The notes beneath the pieces were generated by a model. It ran no database searches. It was given only the letters and a program-made list of their open reading frames with translations, and was not told the origin of the DNA. Below, piece by piece: positions 1-12,059 of a stretch of 64,000 nt of DNA; position 1 is the first letter of the stretch; every line of letters begins with the position of its first letter. The DNA is taken from the NCBI GenBank assembly GCA_028386065.3, contig JAKUCV010004280.1:19522-83521 (forward strand), in the 5' to 3' direction. The translations under genes were made by a program, and so were the position numbers. This DNA is from Turnera subulata (Eukaryota > Streptophyta > Magnoliopsida > Malpighiales > Passifloraceae).

Positions 1-8
1 GCCTTTTT

Positions 9-292
9 TGTGAAGGCCCTCCCCCGGAGGGACCAACCAAATCCAGGTATTGTTACATCACTCCCTCCGCCCGATTAAATCCTTTACCATGCTGCAGCAC
101 TAGGGATTCGAACTCGGGACGTGATGCTTTTTATCCCCCTTGGTGAAGGTGCTCTCCTTGAGGGGGATAAAAAGCATCACGTCCCGAGTTCGAATCCCTA
201 GTGCTGCAGCATGGTAAAGGATTTAATCGGGCGGAGGGAGTGATGTAACAATACCTGGATTTGGTTGGTCCCTCGGGGGGAGGGCCTTCACA
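9..292. repeat. Near-perfect foldback inverted repeat
   Basis: Two arms of 132 bp (9-140 and 161-292) are reverse complements with very few mismatches, separated by a 20-bp loop (141-160). A transcript would form one long hairpin. The right arm contains GTTCGAATCCC at 188-198, which fits a pol III B box or tRNA T-arm, but no cloverleaf or A box is visible. The arms could be two head-to-head copies of a tRNA-related SINE, or a foldback MITE. The palindrome is seen directly; its origin is inference. Confidence 0.85.
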
Positions 293-524
293 GGGTTAAT
301 GTTTTGATCTTATGGTCAATGGATCATGTTTGATTTAAGTCGATGATCGACTAGGTAAACCGGAGTTCTTAGAAGTGTCATTGATGGTCATGATGGTTCT
401 ACTTGGTAGTTTTGGCCAATGGTATTTTGAAACCGGGTGACACTTGTTTGTGTCAGTTAAGCACTTGGTTGTTTGAATTATTCTGCAAATTTCGAGGACG
501 AAATTTTGTTAAGTGGGCTAGAAC
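293..524 (+). mobile_element. 3' end of a Ty3/gypsy internal region (family A)
   Basis: This is the last part of an element's internal region, directly upstream of a family A LTR. The stretch at about 489-520 (TTTCGAGGACGAAATT followed by a purine-rich AAGTGGG) resembles the pol tail and polypurine tract seen before the 3' LTR of many plant Ty3/gypsy elements. No longer coding remnant is recognisable. It shows that the following LTR is a 3' LTR. Confidence 0.6.
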
Positions 525-3500
525 TGTAACGCCCCGAATTTCGTTAATTGACTTTTTTTTTTCGGAATTTTCAAAATTTCCGGTATTTAATTCCAATTTT
601 ACCCTTGCAACATTTTCATTATTCAGGTTAAGGAAATCAATTTATTTTTCCTTGAAAATATAAATTTTTAAGTCGGAATTTGTCCTTGGTTCGGGTTTTG
701 TTGGAGTAAATGTGTCTCGGGGCTTGACGCGGAGTTTATAGTAGTTTGGGTCGAAACTACGTAGTTTTGGGGATAGGGAAAAAAAAAAACAGTAAGATGC
801 GCTTTGACCAGGGTTGACCACGCTAGCCAAAACGGGGTCGTTTAGGCTGCGAGTAAGCCTAACCCCTCACTCTCTTTTCCTCTCCTTTCTCTCTTTTTTT
901 TCTTTTCTTTCTTCTCTTCTCTTCTTCTTCCGCTCTGTGCCGCCCCCACGATTCGCCCCAGCTTTCTCATCCTCGAATCGTGACTAACGAAATCTCTCCT
1001 TTTCTTCTTCGTGGAGCTGTCGCGACCATTGAAAGGCGAGGCTGCCGCCGTGGCCTCGACGTGGGAAAGGCTCAGGTGCAGGTCTGGCGCGACTCGGCCC
1101 GGGCTTGGATGCGACAAGGAGTCGCCACTGCCTGTGTTGCCGTCTTGGGATATCGTGGTCATCTCGGGCTCGTAGGTGTTGGACTCGAGCCATGGCCAGG
1201 TCGGGTTAACGAGGGACGGCAGACCTGCGAACTTGCCACCACCGGGGTAAATGACCACGCCGTCCTTTCCCCTATTTCCTTCCCTTCTTTTCTTTTGCCG
1301 AGTTTCACTTTTCTTTTTTTCCTTTCTCTCCTATTGCTGAGTTGTATGGTTTCTGTTGCCTCTTCTTTATTGTGGAATCGGATGGTGGCGGGTCTGTTGA
1401 CACGGTGTCGGTGCCGGACCATCGTGTCGATGGTGTTGTTTGGATTGACGCTTTAATCTGATGGTCGTGGTCGGTTGTACTGTGGTGGTTGGCGGCGGGT
1501 CGATCGTGTTCTGGGTGTACCGGAGGCGGATTCCTTTTCGGACAGAGGCTTCATGGCTTGGGTTTCTTTTTCTTTTTGTGGGTAAGGATTCAACACATTT
1601 AATTAGTTTCTTAGATCGATATAAGGCTGTGGTTGTTGTTTGCTTGAGTTTTGATGTTGGTTTTTGGGATTTTGGGTTCGGCAGTGCTATTTAGGATTTG
1701 TTGGCAACTGGGATGTATTCACCGGCGAAGTTGACCGGAATCCGGCGGGCGGTTCACTGTTCCGGCGAGACGACAATTTTAATTGGCCTTACACGGTAAT
1801 CCCCGAATGATGTGTATATTTTACTTTCTGATCATGTCATGTCAAGCACGGTATTAATCGATGTATCAGTATGAAATGGACTTAGTAGAAGTGTGGCACG
1901 TTGAGAAACGCGAGGCCGAAAAATAAATATATCGGACGCACGTTATATCATTAGGTTGGAAAGGTCGGGCTCGGGAGCTCGATTATTGTGACTAAGTGAA
2001 CGGGCCGGACCTAGACCCAAGTTATGCCATGTTAAGGATATATGGGCTTTAGGCCCAAGGACTATTTTAGATACAGGCTATAGGCCCAATACGGAGTAAT
2101 TAATTTAAAAATGGGATTTAGGCCCAGTGACTTAATTTGATGTGGGCTTAGGCCCTGAGAACAGTTAATCGGGATTAATAATTAAACTTAAGCGAACTTT
2201 TGGTCTCGGGCTAAGATATAGGATTTGTCGAGCTAAGACCATAGACCTATCTTAATCGGACTTAAGGACAAAAGATAATATGGGTTAAAGTCACGACATT
2301 GACATGTTTTTAGCATAGTTTTATGTGGACCTTATGTGTGGTCGTTTTGATTCTAATATAGGATATGTTAAGGTGGAATGAGGATTCGGCTTCCGAGACA
2401 ATTAATATGGCCCAGGTGAGGACTTATAAACCTTTGTATTCATTACTGCCTACAATGCTCGGTTAATTATTTTGGAATATAAAGTGGTGATATTTGTTTG
2501 ATCATTAATGCTGTATGCATGCTTGCCTGTTGTGCTGTTGTTGCTATTTGCAAAGTGAATTATGTTGATGTTACCTATGACGTGGTGTGCCTGATTATGT
2601 GGCCTGCTTGTCTGATGTGATTTATTGTGCCTGTCTAGTATGACTTGTTTGGTTATGATAAACACATGAGATATAGATTTGTGGTTTGTGTGGTGGACTA
2701 TGGGCTGGGGCCCGGATTTGAGATTAAGATATTAAATCCACACAACGATGTTTGACAATAACGTATGGTATAACTCTTAAAGAATAAATGAGAATAACGA
2801 ATTATAATAAAGTCTACTGTGGGGCTGTTGACTGGTTGGTTCGAGCGGGAAGTAATACCCCTCGGGATAGCATGCGGGTTTGCATGTGGGCCTGTGATGG
2901 CCGGTTCTATCTCCCTCTTTGTATCTCCCCCTTTCTATCTCCCTCTTTCTCTCTGTCTCTCTCTCTCTATGGATATGTTTGGGCTTCGTGCCTGGTTTAT
3001 TTGGGCTTATGCCTGGTTGTCTCATGAGACGGGACCGAGCTCGACGCACACAATAGAGGGCCCTAATAAAAGATTTAAACCTAATATCAAAGACAATAAA
3101 ATAAGTAATGATAAGTGATGATATGTAGTCTGATGATGTCTTGCTCTGTGTATTGAGGTTGTTGTTGTTTGATGCCGGTGTATTTGTAGTTGATTTGTAA
3201 TTGTATATTATTGTTTTATTTGTTTGCAGTGAGACAGTGGTTGGTCTCACCCCCTCACAGTTTTACACAGGTTAGCTGATCGATGATCAGAAGAGCATAT
3301 CAGCAAGTGGCGGTGCTTTCCTCTCCTCGGGTCGGATCCATAGAGTTCTCTGCATACATGTTTTCATATTATAGTCTTCCGCTGCATACTCGTTGCTGTG
3401 TAATTTGCTGTATAAATGTTCATTGATTATTTTGTTGATATTGTATCCCGAAAAGAAGGGCATTTTGGTCTCTTCACATGTTATACATTCTTTATCTTGT

Positions 3501-3590
3501 TTGGGATACGGGTGTCCCGGGAATGATAAGGGCAATTTGGTCAATCTATAATTAACTTATAACTTCTATTAACAAATTGGGACACGGGCG
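525..3590 (+). mobile_element. 3' LTR of a family A Ty3/gypsy element
   Basis: The LTR starts with TGTAACGCCCCGAATTTCG and runs to about 3590, roughly 3.06 kb. Blocks shared with the copies at 16982, 20988 and 34409 include a TTGACC/GTCGTTT block near 795-845, a CT-rich tract at about 868-950, a conserved block at 2395-2470, the segment around 2815-2900, a cytosine-rich block ending in GGGCCC near 3050, and the short hairpin at 3231-3248 (GAGAC...GTCTC). No TATA box is obvious in this copy. The right edge is set where sequence matching the family B 3' region (compare 55505) begins. Open frames inside this LTR are low-complexity and are not treated as genes. Confidence 0.7.
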
Positions 3591-4760
3591 TTTTATTAGA
3601 AGTCGGTTGGACCCTTCTCCCACGACTGGGCCCCATGACCACTACCGCCACGGCATGACCGCCCGCAGCGTCGCCATGACCGCCAGAAGCTTTCCCATGG
3701 CTGCCAGCACCGCCTTTGATGCTGTCTCTTCTCTTTGACACTTTATTCAATCCATATTTGAGAGTGTTTTGTTTTTAAGATTTCAAACTCGACTAGAGGT
3801 TTTCAAAAACCATTTCATGAGGGTTTGGCACCACCCTAAAACTTTGTTTTAATCAATCCGCCACGGATCCATGATGGCAAAGCATCTAAAATTCAAAGAA
3901 CATCTAATGTTACAAATAGTTCGAGGCATTTACTCCTTCGCGGAATTGCATCTAATGCATGCTCTAGGCTCATCATAACATATAAAATTCGCATCTATTG
4001 CATTGTTAGGATCGTTATCCGTAATATACCTCAAGAATTAACCATTTGCATCGTTGCGCGTGGTATTGTCATTGCATCGTTTCGCATGACATCTTTTTCA
4101 AGAATTTGCCATTTGCATCATTTTGCATGGTTTTGTTATTCCATCGTTACGCATAACATTCTAATGTCTCGTTTTTAAGAACTTGCCATTTGCATCATTA
4201 CGCGTGGTTTTGTCATTGCATCGTTTCGCTGTGACGTTTTACTTCAAGAATTCATCATTTGCACCGTTTCGCATGGTTCTGTTATTGCATCGTTACGCAT
4301 AACGTATTGTTATTTTCAGGAAATCACCATTTGCATCGTTTCGCGTGGTTTTGTCGTGGCATCATTTTGGTTTGATATTCTTTTGCATCGTTACACATAA
4401 ACCCTTTAATACCTTATTTCAAGTACTTGTCATTGCATTGTTTCGCATGATTTTGGCCATTAGCATCGTTTCGCGTGGTCTCGTCATGGCATAGTTGCGC
4501 TTTGACATCTTTCGCATCATTACACATAGTTATTGTCTTGCTTCATGATTTAACCATTGCATCGTTGCGCATGGTTTTGCCATTTGCATCTCTCGTATGA
4601 CATATTTCATTATTATTTCCCCCGTGGAGTCAACATTCAGGAAGCATTGTCACATTTGGCAGCATACACCTCGTGTGATTATTTCTTTTTTAAATTTGCG
4701 TGTTCTATTGCGTTGGTTCGTGCCTAAATTCTTAGACCCTCTCCAATGAGGGGCATCTGT
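3591..4760 (+). mobile_element. 3' internal region of a truncated Tat-type element (B1)
   Basis: This stretch matches 55505-56668, the 3' untranslated part of the complete B1 copy, including the ATGACCGCC cluster (perfect copies at 3655-3663 and 3676-3684) and the degenerate tandem repeat. It ends in a polypurine-type segment just before an LTR at 4761. The gag, pol and antisense gene are absent because the family A element interrupts it on the left. Confidence 0.75.
3955..4625 (+). repeat. Degenerate tandem repeat (GCATCGTTTCGCATGG-type)
   Basis: A short motif close to GCATCGTTTCGCATGGTTTT recurs many times with variable spacers. It alternates with GCATAACAT and CAAGAA blocks, giving irregular compound units of roughly 100 bp. 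The same array lies at the same place before the LTR in the copy at 55980-56520 and in reverse at 37545-37880 and 46370-46790. Its translation gives repetitive His/Phe/Trp-rich frames that are not genes. Tandem repeats in 3' untranslated regions are known for Tat-type elements. Confidence 0.8.
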
Positions 4761-5195
4761 GAACACTCAAATTTAGCCATCTATTTATTTTATTGGTTTA
4801 TTATTGTGATTTTGAGCCCAAGGTTAATCTCTATTAATTTTTGGTCTCTTATGTGGCTTAGAAACCCAATAAACAAATTCATGGACTATTCCTATAATTA
4901 GGCCCAGGCTTAGAAGGATTTTTCTGACTTAGTTGTCTCTGATTTTTGTTGGATTAGAGGCCCAATTAAGTTAGCTTATTATTATGCCCTTTTATTGAAT
5001 AAAAGAGGAATAATCTTAATTCTTGGAGTGGAGGCTAAGTAATTGTGTTTAGATGGAAAGAATCTAGTGTTTCCCTGAAGAAAAGGAGTTTTTCTGGTCC
5101 AGGGATCGTTACTTTTCTTGCAAGAATCGAATTGGAGTCAAAATAGGTAAAACCCGATCAAACTTGGAAATACGCTGAAAAATAGCCGACTGGCC

Positions 5196-5296
5196 GGCGG
5201 TCATGGCGACATGACCGCCTCCAGCCGGCGGTCGTGGGCTGATGACCGCCACCAGGCGGCGGTCATGGCGACATGACTGCCAGCAGTGGCGGTCAT
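5196..5296. promoter_or_regulatory. GGCGGTCAT / ATGACCGCC cluster in U3
   Basis: Perfect 9-bp motifs lie at 5196-5204, 5211-5219, 5242-5250, 5258-5266 and 5288-5296, in both orientations and forming small inverted repeats. The cluster sits 125-225 bp upstream of the LTR TATA box. Equivalent clusters occur in the other B LTRs (about 37120-37200, 45735-45785, 47290-47365, 57105-57210, 60710-60845, 63405-63490). An enhancer role is inference. Confidence 0.5.
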
Positions 5297-5420
5297 CGGT
5301 CCCCAGAGTCGGCCCAAAATTTCGTTTTTCCTTTTTTATGGACTCCAACTTTTAGCCATCAGATTTAGGGTTTAATCTCGACCCTAATATCAAAACCATG
5401 ACCCCTGAGGCCCTGAGCAC

Positions 5421-5428
5421 TATAAATA
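5421..5428 (+). promoter_or_regulatory. TATA box of a B1 LTR
   Basis: TATAAATA follows GAGCAC and is kept in the other B1 LTRs (47471-47478, 57333-57340, and in reverse at 45604-45611 and 60578-60585). The conservation supports a pol II core promoter at the U3/R boundary. Confidence 0.65.
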
Positions 5429-6171
5429 GAACCCTCATAACACAATTTAGGGGATTTTGGCGGGGATTGGCCATTAAGCTCCTGCTTGGGAAAACGCTAC
5501 TCTTTTCCTCTCTCAATCCGATTTCTCTCTTTTCTCTGCTGGATTTCACGTGGTGTGTTGTTTAGTGTTTTTTCAGTATTAGTTCCAGAGCCAATCAACA
5601 TGGAGCTTAGGTGTGGAGTGATTGGAGGCACTTTACACACATCAAACGCAAAGAACGCGAAGAATGACGAAGACCACACCCTTGGCGGTAACTCGATTTA
5701 TTCTCTTTTTAATCTCGAATTTCTCTGCGATTCTTCTGGGATTATTTTCCGATACTGACATGCTTTCTTGAGTGTTGTTTCTAACCCAAGAACTACGTGG
5801 GCTTTGAACTCAACCGGGGTACGTAGGATGTCTCTAGTGGTGGAGACGCAAGCCAAATTATTTCTTTTTTTTCTTTTCTTTTTATGTCGATTTTATATAT
5901 TATTGTTGTTTGCTTACTGCTGAATTCTGGTTTACACACACGCACCAAAGCACAAGTATTCGCTTAAATTGCATATTATTTCGCCCAAGCATGGATGGGG
6001 TGCCTAATACCTTCCTATCTATGACGAACCCCCGGATCCGGCATCTTTGGTTAGCAAATCTGGTTGCTTTGTGGGCATAAATGAGTCATCTTGTGGTTTT
6101 TCCTGAGTTTTTCCATGGCCAATAAAACTTGGGCGGCGACTCCATCGATTGCCGAAAGGTGAGTGATCCTA

Positions 6172-9100
6172 AAAGGGTAAAGCTAAGGTGAAGAAATCCA
6201 CCGAAAAGTGCTGAAACCTAAAGGTGGAGTTGCAAAGAAAGGCCAATGCTTCCATTGCAAGAAGTCCGGCCATTGGAAACAAAACTGCCCGGTTTACCTT
6301 CAAGAGTTGAAGAAACAGAAGGGAAGTGAGACTTCCATTTCAGGTATGTTTCTTATAGTAGCTAATATCTCTATCTCTGCATCTTGGGTATTAGATATCG
6401 GATGTGGTTCTCACATTTGTGTAAATGTGTAGGAACTAAGAAAGAGTAGGAGATTGGCAAAGGGTGAGATAGACCTACGTGTGGGAAATGGAGCAAGAGT
6501 TGCTGCATTAGCCGTAGGAACTTACTATCTATCCTTACCGAGTGGTTTGGTTTTAGAGCTGGACAATTGTTATTATGTACCTACCAAAAGCAGAAATTTG
6601 ATTTCTGTGTCTTGTCTTGACAAGAAAGGTTTTTCATTTGTAATAAAAAACAACCGTTGTTCTATTTATTTCAATGATGTTTATTATGGTGGTGCATTTT
6701 TTAGCAATGGTTTGTATGTTCTAAACCTAGAAACCGCAATCTATAACGTTAATACGAAAAAGGTTAGAATGAACGATTCGAATGAAACCTACCATTGGCA
6801 GTGTCATTTAGGCCATATAAATGAGACTCGTATATCTAAACTCCATAAAGATGGACTTTTAGACTCATTTGATTTTGAATCATTTGAGACATGTGAGTCA
6901 TGTTTCTTAGGCAAAATGACGAAGGCTCCTTTTAGCAGTAAGGGTGAGAGAGCATCGGACTTGTTAGGTCTTATACATAGTGATGTATACGGACCTATGT
7001 CCACACGGGCTAGAGGCGGTTTTTCATACTTCATTACATTTACTGACGATTTCAGTAGAAATGGCTACGTGTATCTAATGAGGCACAAGTCAGAATCCTT
7101 TGAAAAGTTCAAAAAAATCAAGAATGAAGTACATAATCAACTCGGTAAAAGTATTTAAATGCTTCGATCAGATCGAGGAGGTGAATACTTAGACCGAGAT
7201 TTTCTTGATCATCAAAAGGAGTGTGGTATAGTGTCACAGCTCACTCCACCAGGTACACCTCAATGGAATGGTGTATCCGAAAGGAGGAATAGAACCTTGT
7301 TAGACATGGTTCGTTCGATGATGAGTCAAGCTGACCTTCCTCCATTTTTTTGGGGACATGCATTATTGAGTGCTGTATTCACACTAAACTGTGTTCCATC
7401 TAAATCCGTCGAAAAGACACCATATGAGATATGGACTGGGAAGCGTCCCAATTTGTCTTTTATGAGGATTTGGGTTTTTGAGGCTTACGTGAGACGTGGA
7501 GCATCGGATAAACTAGGCCCTAAATCTGGCGAGTGCCTCTTTGTAGGATACCCTAAGGAAACGAAAGGGTATTATTTCTATAATCCTTTAGAGCACAAAG
7601 TGTTTGCTGCTCGGACTGCTATTTTTCTAGAAAGAGATTTTATTTCTAGAGGAATCAGTGGGAGGCAAATAGAACTCGAAGAAGTTCGAGAGATAGAGGC
7701 TGAGATGGAACAAGGGCAGGAACCACAAGATGTTGTGGATGAGATTCCTGTTCCTGTAACACATGGACCGCGTAGGTCGGATAGGAGTCGGTATGAGCCT
7801 GAGAGATATGGATTTCTCATGACTCATACTGGAGATGTGATGCACATAGATGAGGATGAGCCCACTTCCTATCAGTAGGCCATTACGGGTCTGGACTCTA
7901 AGAAGTGGCTAGAAGCCATGAATTTGGAAATGGAATCCATGTACAAAAACAAGGTATGGACCTTGGTTGTTCCACCTGAAGGGGTAAAACCCATAGGGTG
8001 CAAATGGGTCTTTAAAAGAAAAACCGACATGCATGGTAATGTGATTACCTATAAAGGGCGATTGGTTGCGAAAGGTTTCAAGCAAATTCTTGGTATTGAC
8101 TGTGATGAAACCTTCTCACCGGTTGCCATGGTTAAATCCATCCGGATTCTATTGGCTATAGCAGCATACTATGTCAAAGCCGCTTTCCTTAACGAAAATC
8201 TTTTAGAGGACGTGTACATGACACAGCCTGAAGGTTTTGTCGATCCAGAGAATGCCAATATGGTATAGAAGTTGCAGAGATCCATTTATGGATTGAAGCA
8301 AGCTTCTAGGAGTTGGAATCTTCGTCTTAATGATGTAATAAAAGAGTTTGGTTTCATTAAGAACGAAGATGAACCATGTGTTTATAAGAAGGTTAGTGGG
8401 AGCACTATTGTTTTCTTATTGTTGTATGTTGATGACAACCTACTCATTGGGAATAATATTCCGACACTACAGTCTGTAATGGCTTGGTTAGGAAAGAATT
8501 TCTCGATGAAGGACTTGGGAGAAGCTGCCTATGTGCTAGGTATAAAGATCTATAGAGATAGATCCAAAAGGCTTCTCGGGCTAAGTCAGAGTATGTATAT
8601 TGACAAGGCGCTAAAGAGGTTTAGCATGCAAGACTCCAAGAAATGATTCTTGCCCTTGTCACATGGCATATCTCTCTCAAAGAGTCAATGTCCTAGTACA
8701 TCTAAGGACAGAGAGCGGATGAGTAAGATTCCTTATGCTTCTGCAATAGGATCTATCATGTATGCCATGCTATGTACTCGACCAGATGTCGCTTATGCTT
8801 TGAGTGTCAGAAGCAGATACCAGTCTGATCCTGGTAAGAGTCACTGGACAGCGGTAAAGAACATCCTTAAGTACTTGAGAAGGACTAAGGATGCATTCCT
8901 GGTTTGCGGAAGCGTGGATGAGCTCGTTGTAAAGGGTTACACCGATGCTAGCTTCCAAACCGACAGGGATGACTTTAGACCGCAGTCAGGTTATGTGTTT
9001 TGTCTTGGAGGTGGTGCTATGAGCTGGAAGAGTTCCAAGCAAGATAAAATTGCCAACTCTACAATTGAGGCTGTGTGTAGTTCCTTTTGGGAACCAAGTA

Positions 9101-9190
9101 GCAGATGCATTGTCTAAGCCTATCACACAGCGGAAGCATGATGGTCATGCTGCGTCCATTGGTATTAGATACATGGATGATTGGCTTTAG
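6172..9190 (+). pseudogene. Broken Ty1/copia gag-pol, copy D1
   Basis: The order is gag zinc knuckle (CX2CX4HX4C, near 6244-6285), protease, GAG-pre-integrase, integrase core, reverse transcriptase (YVDD at 8425-8436) and RNase H, which is the Ty1/copia order. From 6208 to about 9060 the reading frame never shifts, but it is cut by in-frame stops at 6430, 7156, 7876, 8266 and 8644. The protease motif reads DIG, not DTG. The RT has lost about eight residues near 8170, removing the first catalytic Asp region. Most of RNase H is deleted near 9065, and the tail ends close to 9190. The gag N-terminal part is missing because the B1 LTR abuts it. The copy cannot be functional. Confidence 0.9.
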
Positions 9191-9204
9191 TGCAAGTGGG
9201 AGAT

Positions 9205-10599
9205 TGTTAGTGTAATATCCCCAAAAGCCAATCAATGGATGTTTATTTTTAGTCATGTATACACATTAAGGTTTATTCCAATAAATATCGTTTATGAGAT
9301 AAACGCTTGCACAAATTTATAACCCTAGAATATTTCATATTCTTAAAAATGTCCCTAGTCGATTATTATTATGGATGGATTGCAAAAATAAATTAAGACT
9401 AGCGTATGTTGAGAGTTTATATGTGATATGAATTCAACATACGGGTACAAGTTAGAGAACTTGTGGACTGGACCGACCCACATAAGAACGCTACATGGAA
9501 CGTTATATGTTTGTCAATAGCGGCTCTTATATGTATTGTCCTTAGACCTGAGATCGTCAAGGTTCCCAACATATGAGTCGTATACTTTGATATTACTCTT
9601 GGCTATTTCGTAAATGAGTAGACTTAGTGTAATCATTGGGTATATGATGAATGTGTAGTGGGTTTTGTATGATCAAGATGGGATTCGTCAAACCCATATA
9701 ACGGGTATATTATCGGATGGTTTCTTGATAGAGTTGAACCGTAAATGCATGGCCATGCTCGAATGATGATATAGTGATATCATTGGTATCCGTTTTTCAC
9801 TGTTAACTCGAGGATCAAGAAATCAAGATTAAACATATACGAGAATGACATATTCCATGTCTCATGTTTAATCTTGATATTGGGATGAAGGGACGATGAC
9901 ATGTTCCGAGGCATATTGAATCAGTATTGATCTTGTCATTTGGGTAGGAATGATGTGTTGCTAGATGCTGCTCTTTGCTTATAATTGTAAAATGAGATTT
10001 TACAATTATTGCTGAACGTTACAAGTGCCTACAGGGTCACACACATAGAGCCGTTGATTCGAGCAGGTGGTTGAACCGTGGTTGGACCATGGTTCGACCA
10101 GGTATGGTTGGACCGCAGTTGGACAGTGGTTGGACTGTTGTTGGATCAGGGTCGTTTTGGGCTAGTTTGGTTCAATTATTGTCAGAATAATTAGACCAAA
10201 ACTAGTGCTATGATGTGTGTGTGTGATAATGCATTAGTGGAGACAAGTTTATGTGGAGACATAATCATGTTGGTTAATGGACCACCAAGCTAACCACTAA
10301 CTCCACTACACTATGCAATATTTGTGAAGTGTAATCAGATTACTCTTATGCTCTTTTTCACTCTTGATTCTGAGTTTTCAAACTCCCAACACACACACTT
10401 CCCTTCTTCTTATTTGAGAAAGAAAGAAGAACATAAACACCACACAACTCCTGAAAATTGGTAGCAAGCATTGCTGTTTGGGAGAGCTCGAGTTGGAGAT
10501 CGTGAGACGTTCTTCAGCTGGTACCAACGATTCGTGTGGATACTGTAGAGGGGCGAGGCTTACGTCTGGCTCTTGCTGATTGGGTTCTACAGTTGGGTG
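9205..10599 (+). mobile_element. 3' LTR of copia D1, left part
   Basis: The LTR starts TGTTAGTGTAATATCCCC directly after a purine tract (AAGTGGGAGATT). It aligns with the D LTRs at 26932-28435 and 30099-31462. A short array of GGTTGGACC-like repeats lies at about 10055-10150. The LTR is split at 10599 by the C element and resumes at 15575; GGGTG (10595-10599) is the duplicated target. Confidence 0.85.
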
Positions 10600-10884
10600 T
10601 GTTAGAACTAATGCCTCCATGCTTTCTTTTAGGTTTTGATATTGACAAACACATTCTAAATGACCACATGCAATGTCAAGCAAAAATAAATATATCAAGA
10701 ACAACTTGCTCAAGTATTGAAGTCAAGAATTGAAGTAACAAGCAAGAAGAGCAAGGAGTGTTAGGAACCTATTTTGCACAAGGTAAACACTCAACTTCTC
10801 CTAGACATTGGCTCAGACCAAAAATTGTTTTCCTCATGCATCTTCATAAATCATGTAAGTCATAAAACTGGTTTTTGAGTCCTA

Positions 10885-11320
10885 AACATCGATGTTCTTT
10901 TGTCCAACATCGATGTTATTTCATTCAACAAAATCAAGAAAATTGTCGTAGCTATAAAACATCGATGTTGTGTCCAAAACATCGATGTTGTGCCGTAAAA
11001 CATCGATGTTCTGAGTACAACATCGATGTTACATCAAGTCGATTTTTAATCTTTTTGGCAGTAGCTCTAAAACATCAATGTTGGATTATAAAACATCGAT
11101 GTTCTTGTGACCGTTGGTCAAAACATCGATGTTTACAATCCAACGTCGATGTTCATGTAAATTGTCTTTGAAATATATTTTTGCGAAGCATAAAAACATC
11201 GATGTTGGCTTTTAAAACATCGATGTTCTAATGGCAAACATCGATGTTCTAATAGCCGTTGGCTCAATTATTCAAATCCAACGGACAAACATCGATGTTG
11301 TGTTCCAAAACATCGATGTT
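10885..11320. repeat. Array of 12-bp palindromes AACATCGATGTT (5' LTR of C1)
   Basis: Fifteen copies lie in 436 bp, thirteen perfect and two with one mismatch (11071-11082 and 11142-11153). Spacing is irregular, from about 20 to 65 bp. Each copy is a self-complementary 12-mer centred on ATCGAT. The array ends about 97 bp before the TATA box. It is not CRISPR: the units are short palindromes with irregular spacing inside an LTR. Confidence 0.95.
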
Positions 11321-11416
11321 GTGTCGTTGTGGTCAGAACACTTTTCCAACCAAGCATGCTATCTTTTCTAAAAGTGTTCAGAACTTGTCCCTAACGTTAA
11401 CACATGATTTTGAGCT

Positions 11417-11422
11417 TATAAA
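11417..11422 (+). promoter_or_regulatory. TATA box of the C1 5' LTR
   Basis: TATAAA within GAGCTTATAAACAGAG is conserved in the other C LTRs (14928-14933, 26196-26203). It lies just downstream of the palindrome array, as expected for the U3/R boundary. Confidence 0.6.
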
Positions 11423-12059
11423 CAGAGCATTTAGGTCTCTGAAAAGAGGCCAATCAACTCTACATTCATTTACCATTCATTGATACACATTCATTCAAGT
11501 TTTATGAGCCAATATCTTTGAGATTTTGAGAGTTGCCTTATTAGTGCTTATTTGTCTTACTCATATCCACTCTTTAAGAGAGTATTAGTTTGAGTGTTTT
11601 TAGAGTGTTGTTCATACATTTTAAGGGAGGATTGTTCCCTTGAGAGAAGTCTTAAGGTGTGGTATCCTTAAGCAAGAGAGTAGGATTCTTGTGATTAGAA
11701 ATCCTAAGAAGTCTTAAGGTGTGATATCCATAAGCAAGTGTAGGATTCTTGAGATTAGAATTCCTAGGAAAGTCTTGAAGTGAGGTATCTTCAAACAAGT
11801 GTGTTGAGGTTCATGTGACTTGAACTCTCAGGTTGTAAACGGTTTGTTAAGCACCCCGTAAGCTTAACACTAGATAGTGAAATCTTCAAGTGAGACTTGA
11901 AGGGCTGGATTAGCCACACTAGTAGAGTGTGTGTGAACCAGGATAAATTGCTTGTGTCCTTCATCTTCTTTCAATTCCGCATTTCATTTCCTGCAAAGTT
12001 TTTAATTCTTGGTCATAAGCTATTCACCCCCCCTCTAGCTTAAGTCTATTGTTCTAACA

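Larger units (their letters stand above)
4761..6171 (+). mobile_element. LTR of the truncated B1 element
   Basis: The LTR begins TGTGAACACTCAAATTTAGC and runs about 1.41 kb. It ends near GATCCTA, where the intact copies end GATCACA, so the last bases are mutated. It carries a GGCGGTCAT cluster (5196-5296), a TATA box (5421-5428) and the R/U5 blocks shared with all B LTRs. On the right it is joined directly to a family D gag tail, which suggests the element inserted into that gag. The left part of the element is lost, so the duplication cannot be checked. Confidence 0.85.
10600..12059 (+). repeat. 5' LTR of C1
   Basis: This 1,460-bp LTR runs from TGTTAGAACTAATGCC to CTATTGTTCTAACA. It carries the palindrome array (10885-11320), a TATA box (11417-11422) and repeated AAGTCTTAAGGTGTG-type blocks in the R/U5 part (11650-11790). 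Differences from the 3' LTR are few: about six in the first 137 bp by eye. Confidence 0.9.

Noticed and set aside
188..198. tRNA gene suggested by GTTCGAATCCC
   Set aside because: No A box, anticodon arm or acceptor stem fits; the motif is part of a long inverted repeat.
842..1456. Overlapping open frames on both strands in the A LTR
   Set aside because: They lie in CT-rich LTR sequence, overlap each other and have no domain.
10885..11171. Small Cys/His-rich protein (also at 14387-14683 and 25698-25904)
   Set aside because: It is the translation of the ATCGATGTT palindrome array in the LTR.
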